The notes below the pieces were generated by a model that saw only the letters and a list, made by a program, of their open reading frames with translations, did not search any database and had not been told where the DNA came from. Shown piece after piece: positions 26,529 to 37,450 of a stretch of 64,000 nt of DNA; within the stretch, counting starts at the first letter, position 1; every line of letters begins with the position of its first letter. This DNA comes from Lysobacter niastensis (GTDB lineage: Bacteria; Pseudomonadota; Gammaproteobacteria; Xanthomonadales; Xanthomonadaceae): positions 186,001 to 250,000 of the forward strand of contig NZ_JADLZT010000001.1 of the NCBI RefSeq assembly GCF_015453285.1, in the 5' to 3' direction. Made by a program: the position numbers and the translations under genes.

Positions 26529-27875
26529 TCAGGCCGCGGCGGCCTCCGGAAACCGGATCGTGAACGTCGTGCCTTGCCCCGGCACGCTGTCGACGCGGAT
26601 GTCGCCACCCAGCGCCTTCACCAGATCGTGCACCACCGACAGACCCAGTCCGGTGCCTTCGGCCGCGACCTTGGTGCTGAAGAACGGCTCGAAGATGCGC
26701 GCGGCCACGTCCCGCGACATGCCGATACCGGTATCGGAGAGGCGGATCGTCGCCTGGCCCGAACCGTGGCTGCCGACCTCGACACGGAATGCACCGCCAT
26801 CGCGCATCGCATCGCGCGCATTCGCGGCGATATTGAGCACCATCAGCTCGAACTCGCTCCGGTCCAGGCGCACGCGCAATCCACTGGCGTCGTTTGGCAG
26901 CTCCAGGAGCACCGAGGACGGGAACAACTGGCGCAGCATCGGGCGAAGTTCCGCCACCGCCACCGCTGGGTCGAAGGCCTGGATGTTGAGGACATCGCTC
27001 CGGCTGAATGTCAGCAGCTTGCGGATCACGGTGCTGCCGCGCGCGGCGGCTTCCTCGATGCCTTGCAGTGAATCGAGCAGGGCGTCCACCTGTTCGGAAG
27101 CGCTGCCCATGTCGCGCACGCGGTGCCGCTGCGCGGTGAATCCCTGGATCACGCCGAGGATGTTGTTGAAGTCGTGGGCGACGCCGCTGGCGAGGCGTCC
27201 GCTTGCTTCCAGTTTCTGCGCGTGGATCAGTTGCGACTGCGCACGCTCGCGTTCCGCCATCTCGCGCTGAAGCTCGAGGCCGCGCTGGTTCGATTCCGCG
27301 AGGCTTTCGCGCAACGCCTTGATCAAGCGGTCGAGCACGATCGTGATCAGCGTGTAGCTGATCAGCACCGCCGGCACGTTGACCAGCGCGACCGAGGCCG
27401 GAATGCCCTGCTGCGCCGCACGGTACAGGTCGCTGGCGAATCCGGTCGCGAACACCGCCATCAGCAGACCGAAAACGATCCACAACGCGCGCCGTCCCAG
27501 CACCAGGCCGCTGATCACCAGCGTCAGCATGGTGGGTGCCGGATCGATCAACTGCGACAGCACGCCGGTGCGTGCAAACACGATCTCCAGCGAGATCAGC
27601 TGCATCGCCAGGAACAGCACCACCGCGGGACGGAAGCGGCCGTTTCGGATCATCCACAGGCTGAGGAACGCCAGCGCTGCGACCAGCATGTCCAGTGCGA
27701 GGATCAGCAGGCGGGCTTCATTGACCTCACCGCCGCTGGCAAGGCGCCAGGCCCAGTTCACCGGCAGCAGCAGGCCGTAGAACAGCAATAGCAGCTGCAT
27801 CACCGGCGCGTTGCGGCGATCGATGGGATCGGCGATGGGCGCACTGCGCAGCCAGCGGAGAAAACGGTTCCACAT
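26529..27875 (-). CDS. Membrane sensor histidine kinase
   Basis: A 448-residue kinase. The N-terminal half has about six hydrophobic segments (roughly residues 25-200: VMQLLLLFYGLLLPVNWAW, LLILALDMLVAALAFLSL, AVVLFLAMQLISLEIVF and further ones) with no periplasmic sensor domain. A linker coiled coil leads to the phospho-acceptor GVAHDFNNILGVIQG, the N-box NIAANARDAMRDGG, DTGIGM, and GTGLGLSVVHDLVKALGG. The HDFNN form places it with the NtrB-like/hybrid-type kinases. Its gene is tail to tail with the OmpR-type regulator, an unusual order for a cognate pair. Confidence 0.88.
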   Translation of the reverse strand: MWNRFLRWLRSAPIADPIDRRNAPVMQLLLLFYGLLLPVNWAWRLASGGEVNEARLLILALDMLVAALAFLSLWMIRNGRFRPAVVLFLAMQLISLEIVFARTGVLSQLIDPAPTMLTLVISGLVLGRRALWIVFGLLMAVFATGFASDLYRAAQQGIPASVALVNVPAVLISYTLITIVLDRLIKALRESLAESNQRGLELQREMAERERAQSQLIHAQKLEASGRLASGVAHDFNNILGVIQGFTAQRHRVRDMGSASEQVDALLDSLQGIEEAAARGSTVIRKLLTFSRSDVLNIQAFDPAVAVAELRPMLRQLFPSSVLLELPNDASGLRVRLDRSEFELMVLNIAANARDAMRDGGAFRVEVGSHGSGQATIRLSDTGIGMSRDVAARIFEPFFSTKVAAEGTGLGLSVVHDLVKALGGDIRVDSVPGQGTTFTIRFPEAAAA

Positions 27876-28213
27876 ATCGACAGCGATCCCTCGCAGCGGA
27901 GCCGCTGCGCGTGAGTGTTGCGGGGAGGCCGGCGACGCGCGTCCTGCGTGGCGGTGCGTTCGCCAATGCCGACGGTGAGATTCCGGTGATTATTTGGTGA
28001 GAACGCGAGCGTGACAAGGTTTGGCGGGGCGCCTTAGTTTCGCTGCGCCGACTGCGAACAAGCCTTGTGCAACGTAGCCCGGCGCAATGCCCAGGGTGGG
28101 GGCGAATCAATCAATCAACTGCATTCGATGCAGCGGCGGCGCTTTTTTGAAGCGCTTCAGGCCGACGGGCGTCGTTTGCCTTCAGAAAACCAAGATCGGG
28201 CGGAGGGGTTTGG
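27876..28213. other. Intergenic region upstream of the adhesin gene
   Basis: 338 bases with no supportable gene. It holds the divergent promoter regions of the kinase and the adhesin, a 3.5-copy AATC tract (28105-28118) and a GCGCTT/AAGCGC hairpin (28139-28155). A CGGAGGGG ribosome site at 28201-28208 serves the adhesin. Confidence 0.5.
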
Positions 28214-31200
28214 ATGAACAAGATTTTCAGCCGAGTGTGGTGCCGGAAGCGCCAGCAACTGGTGGTCGCCTCGGAACTGGCCGCGGCCGGCGGCAAGAAG
28301 GAAGGCCGGCGTCGCCTGGGCAACGCGGCGCTGGGCGCCGTGACGCTGACCGTGGGCTTCGCGCTCGCCCCTCCACCCGCATTGGCCGAAACCACGGATG
28401 CACCGGCGTCGGCGAAGGTCGAGCAGGCCTGCGTCGCTGCAGCCGAAGCTCATGAGGCATCTGCTGAAGCACCCGGCTGCGCTGCCGGCGTGCAGGCCGT
28501 GACGCCCGTCGCCGCGGTCGAGGATGCGTACGTGAAGGTTGACGGCGCCGGCGACGGCAGCGACGACGCGACGATGAGTGGCGAGGGTGCGATCGCCATC
28601 GGCAGCAGCAGCTACGCCGTGCAAACCGCGACGACCGCAGTCGGCTCCGGCAGCATGGCCGGAGGCCTCGGCGCCAGCGCGTACGGGCAGGGTGCGATGG
28701 CGCTCGGCGATTCGACCGTGGCCGTCGGCCAGAGCGCCTATGCGGGTTCCGGCACTGACCCTTTCATCAACGGCCTGGGCAACACCGCCATCGGTGCGCA
28801 CGCCACGGCGGACGCCGAGCAGGGCGGCACCGCGATTGGTGCGTTGAGCGAGGTGTACGGCACCGGAGCCACGGCCATTGGCGGACAGGCGCAGGCTTAT
28901 GGCGACGGCAGCCTGGTGGCAGGCTTCAACAGCGGTGCGAACGGTGAGGCCGGCATCGCGCTCGGTTCGAACTCCCGTGCCGTCGCAGGCGACTTCGGTG
29001 TTGCGCTCGGCGGTGGTTCGCTCGCCGCGGGTGAGGGCGCGACGGCGCTTGGCGGTCTGGCCTGGGCGCAGGGCAACCACGCCATTGCCGCGGGCTACTA
29101 CTCGACGGCCGCCGGCGACGGAAGCATCGCCATGGGCGGCGGCATCGGTGCCGATCTCGATGGCGATGGCACGATCGGTCCGGGCGAAGCGACGATCGCG
29201 GCGGGCTACCACGCGGTCGCGCTCGGCTTCCAGGCCGCGGCGCTCGGCGATGGTTCGCTCGCGCTCGGTGACAACGCGCAGGCGCTGCAGATCAACGCCA
29301 CCGCGCTCGGCGCGATGAGCGTGGCCGAAGGCGAGTCGAGCACCGCCACGGGCGCGGCCAGTGTCGCCAAGGGCGCGGAAAGCAGCGCCTATGGCTATCA
29401 GGCCGATGCCGAAGGCAACTACTCGACCGTGCTGGGCAGCAACAGCCTCGCGCTCAGCGACGGCGCGACGGCCATCGGCAGCGGCGCGACCGCAATCGGC
29501 ACCGAGAGCCTCGCGTCCGGCTATGGCGCCACGGCCACGGGCGAGTACTCGATCGCCCAGGGCAGCGGCAGCCAGGCCAATGGCAATGCCGCCATCGCGA
29601 TCGGCGCGATGAGCAGCGCGGCCAACGACAGCGTCAGCATCGGTGCCGGCAGCAGCGCCGGCGACTTCGCCACCGCTACCGGCACGCTGGCGGTCGCTTC
29701 CGGCTGGGGCTCCAGCGCGTTCGGCGACAGCGCCTGGGCCACCAGCGACTTCTCGCTGGCGGTCGGCGCCAAATCGATCTCGATGGGCATCGGCGGCATC
29801 GCGATCGGCACCGACAGCTATGTCGATGCCAACGCCTACCAGGGCATCGCCATCGGTGCGCTGGCCACCTCGCTGGGCAAGCAGTCGCTCGCAATGGGCT
29901 CGCAGTGGACCACTGCCGGCGGCGACAGCTCGATTGCGATCGGTGGCACCAAGGCGTGCACCGGCTTCATGTGCATCGAGGAAAACACCGCAGCCTGGGG
30001 CATCAACAGCGTCGCGCTGGGCGCGGGCTCGCAGGCCCAGGCCGACGGTGCCACTGCACTGGGTAGCGGCACTGGTGCTTTCGGCATCGATTCGATCGCG
30101 ATCGGCATGGACGCGAAGTCCTGGAACACCAGCGCGATCGCCATTGGCGCACGTTCGTTCGCGATGGGAGACAACTCGGTCGCGCTCGGTACCGACTCGG
30201 TCACGTCCCGCAGCAACGTCGTCACGGTGGGCAGCGAGTGGTCCGGCATGAACCGCCAGATCACCGGCGTCGCCGACGGTACCGAAGCCAACGACGCGGT
30301 GAACAAGTCGCAGCTCGATGCCGTTGCATCGATGGCCAGCGACGACAACCGCTACTTCGCGACGAATGGCATCGCCGACGGCAGCGACGATGCGATCGCC
30401 GATGGCGAGAACGCGACGGCAGCCGGTGCGTCCAGCGTTGCCAACGGTGTCGAGAGCACCGCCTACGGCTACCAGAGCAACGCGGTCGGCGACCACGCTA
30501 CGGCGGTCGGCAGCAGCAGCCTGGCGATGGGTGAGGGCGCTTCGGCGTTCGGCACCGGCGCCACTGCCAACGGCGCCTTCAGCAGCGCCAGTGGCTACGG
30601 CGCGGTTGCCGAGGGCGAGAACAGCAGCGCCTTCGGCAGCAATGCGATGGCGCTGGGCAACGCCAGCTTCGCCGGAGGCGACAGCGCGCAGGCCAACGGC
30701 GGCGGCAGCGTCGCGCTCGGTGCGTCTGCGATCTCGAACGGTTCGCTGGGCGTGTCGATTGGTGGCGATGCCACCAACAACGGCTTCTTCGCCGTTGCGA
30801 TCGGCGGCGTGTCGCTGGCCGATGCGCCGTTCTCGGTCGCGATCGGTGGCTTCGCCACTGCGTCCGCCTGGCAGGCCACCGCGATTGGCTCCGGTGCTTT
30901 CGCCGGCGGCTGGAACGCAACGGCCACTGGCGCCGGTGCATCGGCTGGTGACGGTGGCGTCGCGATCGGTGCGGGCGCGCAGTCGGGTTACTGGTTCTAC
31001 GACGAGACCACCGGTGAGAACACCTTCATCGGCACGTCGGGCACGGCGGTCGGCCAGGGCGCGTTCGCGACGGGCCAGTACAGCACGGCGCTGGGCGGAT
31101 TCTCGGGCGGTTCGTTTGCATCGGCCGCAGCGTCGGGCCAGTACAGCACCGCGCTCGGTGCCGGTGCGTATGCCGGTTCGTACTGGGACAGCACGCTGGT

Positions 31201-32650
31201 CGGTGACTACACCACGGCGGTGGGTTCGGAGGCGTGGGCCATCGGTGGTTCCGCCACCGCGCTGGGCTTCAACAGCTTCGCGCAGGCCGATAACGCCACG
31301 GTGATCGGTGCCAACGCATGGACCACGCCGGATGCGAGCAACAGCGTCGCGCTCGGCGCCGGTTCGCTGGCCGATCGCACCAACACGATCTCGGTCGGCG
31401 CGGCGCAGGACTGGACCGATGCCGCGGGCACCGTGCATGCAGCGATCGATCGCCAGATCGCCAACGTCGCGGCCGGTACCGAAGCGACCGACGCGGTCAA
31501 CAAGGGGCAGCTCGATGCCGCCCTCGCCACCGTCGGCGGCGACGTCGGGCAGCTCGATGCGGCCGCGGTGAAGTACGACGACGTCGCAGCCAAGGATCGC
31601 ATCTCGCTCGGTGGTGCTGGTGGCACCACGATCGGCAACGTCAAGGCCGGCACGCAGGCCGATGACGCGGTCAACGTGGCGCAGCTGTCGTCGGTCGCCT
31701 CGGCGCTCGGCGGCGGTTCGGCACTCGGCAGCGACGGCATGCTGATCGGCCCGTCGTACGCGATCCAGGGCGGCAGCTACGGCTCGATCGGCTCGGCGTT
31801 CGCGTCGATCGACAACGCACTGACCGGCATCATCGGCCGCCTCGGTTCGCTCGAGCACAGCCCGGGTGGCGGCGTGCCGGGCGGCACCGGCGCCGGCATG
31901 GCGATCGGCAACGGCAGCCATGCGCAGGACGCTACCGACACTGCAGTCGGACACGGCTCGGTCGTGCGCGCCGACGGCAGCACCGCGGTCGGCAGCAACA
32001 CGTCGATCAGTGCCGAGGCGACCAATGCGGTCGCGGTCGGTGCCGATGCCAGCGTGACCGCTGCGTCCGGTACCGCGCTGGGTCAGGGTGCGTCGGTCAC
32101 GGCCGAAGGTGCGGTGGCGATCGGCCAGGGTTCTGTCGCCAATGAAGCCAACACCGTGTCGGTCGGCAGCGCGACGCAGCAGCGCCGCGTCACCAACGTC
32201 GCTGCCGGCACCGCCGCGACCGATGCCGCGAATGTGCAGCAGATGCAGGCCGGTGATGCGGCAACGCTGGCTTCGGCGAATGCCTACACCGACACCACCG
32301 CGACGCAGACGCTGACGCGCGCCAACACCTACACCGACAGCCGCTTCCAGGCGCTGAGCGACGAGTTCACCAATCTCAGCAGCGAGATCGGCATGCGCCT
32401 GGGCGAACAGGACGAGCGCATCGACCGCCAGGGGGCAATGAACGCCGCGATGATGAACATGGCGATCAACGCCGCGAACACGCGCAGCGAGCGTGGCCGA
32501 CTCGGCGTCGGTGCCGGTTGGCAGAACGGCGAAAGCGCGTTGTCGGTCGGCTACTCGAAGGCGATCGGCGAACGCGCGTCGTTCTCGATCGGCGGCGCCT
32601 TCAGCAGCGACGACCAGTCGGCCGGCGTCGGTTTCGGTATCGACCTGTAA
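28214..32650 (+). CDS. YadA-type trimeric autotransporter adhesin
   Basis: A 1478-residue trimeric autotransporter. It starts with an extended signal peptide region (MNKIFSRVWCRKRQQLVVAS..., the ESPR type), cut after ALA. The passenger is dominated by YadA-like head repeats of the AIG/ALG-x-S-x-A-x-G type, in three blocks coded by about 28570-30240, 30400-31400 and 31890-32170. Neck motifs close the blocks: QITGVADGTEANDAVNKSQL (near 30260), IANVAAGTEATDAVNKGQL (near 31460), IGNVKAGTQADDAVNVAQL and VTNVAAGTAATDAANVQQM. A coiled-coil stalk and a four-strand YadA anchor ending FSIGGAF...GVGFGIDL follow. An EF-hand-like loop (29153-29188) and a two-Cys insert (KACTGFMC) sit inside the first head. 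The role is attachment or biofilm. The protease gene lies 110 bases downstream. Confidence 0.93.
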   Translation: MNKIFSRVWCRKRQQLVVASELAAAGGKKEGRRRLGNAALGAVTLTVGFALAPPPALAETTDAPASAKVEQACVAAAEAHEASAEAPGCAAGVQAVTPVAAVEDAYVKVDGAGDGSDDATMSGEGAIAIGSSSYAVQTATTAVGSGSMAGGLGASAYGQGAMALGDSTVAVGQSAYAGSGTDPFINGLGNTAIGAHATADAEQGGTAIGALSEVYGTGATAIGGQAQAYGDGSLVAGFNSGANGEAGIALGSNSRAVAGDFGVALGGGSLAAGEGATALGGLAWAQGNHAIAAGYYSTAAGDGSIAMGGGIGADLDGDGTIGPGEATIAAGYHAVALGFQAAALGDGSLALGDNAQALQINATALGAMSVAEGESSTATGAASVAKGAESSAYGYQADAEGNYSTVLGSNSLALSDGATAIGSGATAIGTESLASGYGATATGEYSIAQGSGSQANGNAAIAIGAMSSAANDSVSIGAGSSAGDFATATGTLAVASGWGSSAFGDSAWATSDFSLAVGAKSISMGIGGIAIGTDSYVDANAYQGIAIGALATSLGKQSLAMGSQWTTAGGDSSIAIGGTKACTGFMCIEENTAAWGINSVALGAGSQAQADGATALGSGTGAFGIDSIAIGMDAKSWNTSAIAIGARSFAMGDNSVALGTDSVTSRSNVVTVGSEWSGMNRQITGVADGTEANDAVNKSQLDAVASMASDDNRYFATNGIADGSDDAIADGENATAAGASSVANGVESTAYGYQSNAVGDHATAVGSSSLAMGEGASAFGTGATANGAFSSASGYGAVAEGENSSAFGSNAMALGNASFAGGDSAQANGGGSVALGASAISNGSLGVSIGGDATNNGFFAVAIGGVSLADAPFSVAIGGFATASAWQATAIGSGAFAGGWNATATGAGASAGDGGVAIGAGAQSGYWFYDETTGENTFIGTSGTAVGQGAFATGQYSTALGGFSGGSFASAAASGQYSTALGAGAYAGSYWDSTLVGDYTTAVGSEAWAIGGSATALGFNSFAQADNATVIGANAWTTPDASNSVALGAGSLADRTNTISVGAAQDWTDAAGTVHAAIDRQIANVAAGTEATDAVNKGQLDAALATVGGDVGQLDAAAVKYDDVAAKDRISLGGAGGTTIGNVKAGTQADDAVNVAQLSSVASALGGGSALGSDGMLIGPSYAIQGGSYGSIGSAFASIDNALTGIIGRLGSLEHSPGGGVPGGTGAGMAIGNGSHAQDATDTAVGHGSVVRADGSTAVGSNTSISAEATNAVAVGADASVTAASGTALGQGASVTAEGAVAIGQGSVANEANTVSVGSATQQRRVTNVAAGTAATDAANVQQMQAGDAATLASANAYTDTTATQTLTRANTYTDSRFQALSDEFTNLSSEIGMRLGEQDERIDRQGAMNAAMMNMAINAANTRSERGRLGVGAGWQNGESALSVGYSKAIGERASFSIGGAFSSDDQSAGVGFGIDL

Positions 32651-32760
32651 GCACGAGCGATCCACACATCACGCGAGTCCACGCGAGAAGCGGTGGGGAC
32701 TGGTTCCCCCGAAGCGGCCCCACCGCTTCCTCGCACCTACAAGTTCCACCGGAGAGAGAG

Positions 32761-34617
<1,857 letters not shown>

Positions 34618-34649
34618 TCGCCGGATTCGTCCTCCGGTCATCGGGGAAA

Positions 34650-34678
34650 GGGAGGCGAGCGATCGCCTCCCTTTTTTT
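34650..34678 (+). terminator. Intrinsic terminator after the S8 protease
   Basis: GGGAGGCGA / TCGCCTCCC, a 9-bp perfect stem with a GCGA loop, followed by seven T (34672-34678). It closes the adhesin/protease unit before the lexA2 cassette. Confidence 0.93.
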
Positions 34679-34766
34679 CATGTGTGTCCGTCGACAGCCC
34701 GCGGCTTGCGCATTCAGTTTTTCGTGGCTTCGCCTGTCGGAAAAGTCTCGCCTCGTGCGACGCCAA

Positions 34767-34784
34767 GGTGTACAAATGTACACC
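34767..34784 (+). promoter_or_regulatory. LexA-type operator of the mutagenesis cassette
   Basis: A perfect 18-base palindrome, GGTGTACA-AA-TGTACACC, ending one base before the lexA ATG (34786). Its core is GTAC-N4-GTAC. The LexA2 repressors of Pseudomonas putida and relatives recognise a GTAC-N4-GTGC-like site, so autoregulation of this cassette is expected. The site covers the place where a ribosome site and the -10 would lie (TACAAA), and I see no normal Shine-Dalgarno sequence. Confidence 0.85.
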
Positions 34785-34785
34785 T

Positions 34786-35394
34786 ATGGATCCCTTCGAC
34801 ACCCTGCCGCCGCAGCGCGCCGCCGTCCTGGCCTTCCTCCGCCGGGAACTGGCCGCCGGGCGAGCGCCCAGCCTGGCCGAAATCGCCCAGGCCTTTGGTT
34901 TTGCCTCGCGCAACGCCGCGCAGAAGCACGTCCAGGCGCTGGTGGCCGATGGCCTGGTCGAACTGGTGCCGGGTCAGAAGCGCGGCCTGCGCCTGCCCGG
35001 AGGAACCGCCGATCTGTTGCCATTGCCGGTGCTGGGCCGGGTGGCGGCCGGCCAGCCGATCGGCGCGGACATCGGCCTGGACCAGCAGTTGTGGCTGGAC
35101 CGTCGGCTGTTCTCACCCACGCCCGATTACCTGTTGAAGGTGCAGGGCGATTCGATGATCGACGACGGCATCCTCGACGGCGACCTGGTCGGCGTGCATC
35201 GCACCGCCGATGCGCGCGATGGTCAGACCGTCGTGGCGCGTGTCGATGGCGAACTCACCATCAAGCGCCTGCAGCGCGACCGCCGTCGCATCCGCCTGTT
35301 GCCGCGCAATCCCGCGCACGCGCCCATCGTCGTGGAAGCCGGACAGGACTTCGCCATCGAAGGCGTGTACTGCGGCCTGGTCCGGCAGGGCTGA
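34786..35394 (+). CDS. lexA: LexA2-type SOS repressor
   Basis: A 202-residue LexA. The N-terminal winged helix has PSLAEIAQAFGFASRNAAQK (about residues 28-47). The self-cleavage bond is Ala88-Gly89 in GRVAAGQPIG. The latent protease dyad is Ser123 (GDSMIDDGILDGD) and Lys160 (VDGELTIKR). RecA filaments trigger cleavage after DNA damage. I start at 34786 (MDPFDTLPPQRAAVLAFL), which is directly behind the operator palindrome. The gene heads the imuA-imuB-dnaE2 cassette, the place where LexA2 is found in xanthomonads and pseudomonads; a housekeeping lexA next to recA probably exists elsewhere. Confidence 0.94.
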   Translation: MDPFDTLPPQRAAVLAFLRRELAAGRAPSLAEIAQAFGFASRNAAQKHVQALVADGLVELVPGQKRGLRLPGGTADLLPLPVLGRVAAGQPIGADIGLDQQLWLDRRLFSPTPDYLLKVQGDSMIDDGILDGDLVGVHRTADARDGQTVVARVDGELTIKRLQRDRRRIRLLPRNPAHAPIVVEAGQDFAIEGVYCGLVRQG

Positions 35395-35395
35395 C

Positions 35396-36022
35396 ATGGG
35401 CGCCGTGGTTCCCATCGACCGCCTGTTGGCTGCGCAGACGCTGTGGCATGCCGGCCGCACCGCTGCCATCGCCGCTGACGGCGAGCCCAGCGGCCACGCC
35501 GCTTTCGATGCCCTGCTGCCGCAACGTGGCTGGCCGCGCCGCGCGTTGACCGAACTGTTGCTGCCCGCCGATGGCGTGGGAGAACTCGCGCTGCTGCTTC
35601 CCACGCTGGCGCGGATGACGCAGGCCGGCGGCACGGTGGCGTTGATCGCGCCGCCGTACGTGCCGTACGCACCGGCCTGGCAGGCGGCCGGCGTGGATCT
35701 GTGCGCACTGGAAATCATCGATGCGGCGCCGCGCGATGCGCTGTGGGCATTCGAACAATGCCTGCGCAGCGGGGCGTGTGCGGCCGTGGTCGGCTGGCCC
35801 GTGCAGGCCGACGCGCCGGCACTGCGCCGCCTGCAGGTGGCCGCCGACAGCGGCGACTGCCTGGGTTTCGCGCTGCGCGACCGCAGGCATGCAGCCAATC
35901 CTTCGCCGGCGGCCTTGCGCGTGGAATACGCCGGCGACACGCACAGTGCCGGCGCCTGGTACGTGCGCAAATGCCGCGGTGGGCACGCACCCGCGCAGTC
36001 CTTCGCCCTGGGTGCGGGTTGA
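35396..36022 (+). CDS. imuA: ImuA, RecA/SulA-like SOS mutagenesis protein
   Basis: A 208-residue ImuA (also called SulA2/DnaE2-cassette protein). It resembles a RecA core without the ATP-binding loop: GWPRRALTELLLPADGVGEL and LLLPTLARMTQAGGTVALI are typical. With ImuB and DnaE2 it makes up a mutasome that copies past DNA lesions; ImuA from related bacteria contacts ImuB and RecA. The ATG is one base after the lexA stop, so translation is coupled. The four-gene order is the standard one. Confidence 0.88.
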   Translation: MGAVVPIDRLLAAQTLWHAGRTAAIAADGEPSGHAAFDALLPQRGWPRRALTELLLPADGVGELALLLPTLARMTQAGGTVALIAPPYVPYAPAWQAAGVDLCALEIIDAAPRDALWAFEQCLRSGACAAVVGWPVQADAPALRRLQVAADSGDCLGFALRDRRHAANPSPAALRVEYAGDTHSAGAWYVRKCRGGHAPAQSFALGAG

Positions 36023-36031
36023 GGTGCGCGC

Positions 36032-37450
36032 ATGCTCTGGGCCTGTGTACTGCTGCCGCAACTGGCGCTGGATGCCGTCCTCCGGCGCCAGCCTGATCCC
36101 GACGCGCCGCTCGCGCTGGTCGGTGGATCGGCGCAACTGCGTACGCTGCATGCCGTGAACCCTGCCGCCGCGCACGCCGGCCTGAAAGCCGGCATGCGCC
36201 TGACCGCGGCGCTCGCGTTGCTGCAGGACTTCGCGATGGTCGAACACGACGCGCAGGCCGAAGCGCGCTGGCAACGTTTCCTCGCGGCTTGGGCGTATCG
36301 CCACAGTTCGCTGGTCAGTGCGCAGTGGCCCGGCTGCCTGGTGCTGGAAGTGCGCGCGAGCTTCCAGTTGCTGGGGCCGTGGCCACGCATCGAGGCGCGG
36401 TTGCGCGAAGAACTCGCTGCGCTGGGGTTCGTGCATCGCATCGCGATGGCGCCGACGCCGCGCGCCGCACGCGTCCTGGCCGGGCTGCGCGATGGCCTGG
36501 CGGTGTCCCAGTCCGGTGCCATGCAGGAATTGCTGGACAAGGTGCCGGTGCGCCGTGCGGTGCTGCCCGAAGGCACGGGTGAGCGGCTGCATCGCATGGG
36601 CATCCGCGACCTGCGCACGCTGCGCGGGTTGCCGCGCGACAGCGTGCGACGCCGCTTCGGACTGGAACTGCTGGAGCACCTGGACCGCCTGTACGGCACG
36701 GCGGACGACGCGCTGTCGTACTACGCGCCGCCGGACCATTTCGATGCCCGGGTGGAGCTCGGCTATGAAGTCGAAAGTCATACCGCGTTGTTGTTCCCGC
36801 TGCGCAGGATGATCGGCGACCTGTGCACGTACCTGTCCATCCGCGATGGCGGCGTGCAGCGCTTCGTGCTGCGGCTCGAGCACGAAGGCGCGCATACCGA
36901 CGTGGACGTGGGCCTGCTGGCCGCGGAGCGCGAGCCGGCGATGCTGTTCGAACTGACCCGCAACCGGCTGGAGCGCGTGCAGATCCCCAAACCGGTGGTG
37001 GCGTTGCGTTTGCTGGCACGCGAACTGCCGCCGTTTGTTCCGGCCTCGCGTGACCTGTTCGATGTACGCGCGCAGCAGTCCTTGCCGTGGCCACAGTTAC
37101 GCGAGCGCCTGCGCGCGCGACTGGGCGACGACGCGGTGTACCGCGTCGCTCCCGCCGGCGACCCTCGCCCCGAGCGTGCCTGGCGGCGCGTGGACGGCGG
37201 CGACGCATGCATCGGCGATGCACCGGCACGTCCACCGCGTCCGCTGTGGCTGCTGCCGCAGCCGGTGCCGTTGCGCGATCCCCATCCGCGCATCGTGTCG
37301 GGTCCTGAGCGGCTGGAAAGCGGCTGGTGGGACGGCGACGACGCGCGGCGCGACTACTACGTGCTGGAAACGGCGCGGGGCCAGCACGCTTGGGCATTCA
37401 CGCCGGCGGGTGAACGTGATGGCTGGATGCTGCACGGGTGGTTTGCATGA
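36032..37450 (+). CDS. imuB: ImuB, Y-family polymerase-like mutasome scaffold
   Basis: A 472-residue Y-family DNA polymerase homologue. The palm region is readable ([35 protein letters not shown]) but the catalytic acidic residues of active Y-family enzymes are missing: the usual SxDE reads LVLEVRAS. ImuB is known to be inactive as a polymerase and to tether the mutasome to the beta clamp. A helix-hairpin region ([21 protein letters not shown]) and a C-terminal little-finger-like part follow. It starts 9 bases after imuA and overlaps dnaE2 by ATGA. Confidence 0.9.
   Translation: MLWACVLLPQLALDAVLRRQPDPDAPLALVGGSAQLRTLHAVNPAAAHAGLKAGMRLTAALALLQDFAMVEHDAQAEARWQRFLAAWAYRHSSLVSAQWPGCLVLEVRASFQLLGPWPRIEARLREELAALGFVHRIAMAPTPRAARVLAGLRDGLAVSQSGAMQELLDKVPVRRAVLPEGTGERLHRMGIRDLRTLRGLPRDSVRRRFGLELLEHLDRLYGTADDALSYYAPPDHFDARVELGYEVESHTALLFPLRRMIGDLCTYLSIRDGGVQRFVLRLEHEGAHTDVDVGLLAAEREPAMLFELTRNRLERVQIPKPVVALRLLARELPPFVPASRDLFDVRAQQSLPWPQLRERLRARLGDDAVYRVAPAGDPRPERAWRRVDGGDACIGDAPARPPRPLWLLPQPVPLRDPHPRIVSGPERLESGWWDGDDARRDYYVLETARGQHAWAFTPAGERDGWMLHGWFA

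Noticed and set aside
28139-28155. GCGCTT-TTTTG-AAGCGC hairpin upstream of the adhesin as a terminator
   Set aside because: The T run lies in the loop, no gene on the plus strand ends before it, and the other strand has no T run after it.
28157-32665. A 1502-codon open frame on the minus strand covering the whole adhesin gene
   Set aside because: It mirrors the adhesin frame: Ala/Gly/Ser-rich repeats in GC-rich DNA rarely give stops on the other strand. Its product is a low-complexity Arg/Ala/Asp string with no signal peptide, domain or ribosome site.
35657-35675. GTAC-GTGCC-GTAC within imuA as a second LexA site
   Set aside because: The spacing is five rather than four bases, flanks are not symmetric and it lies inside the coding region.
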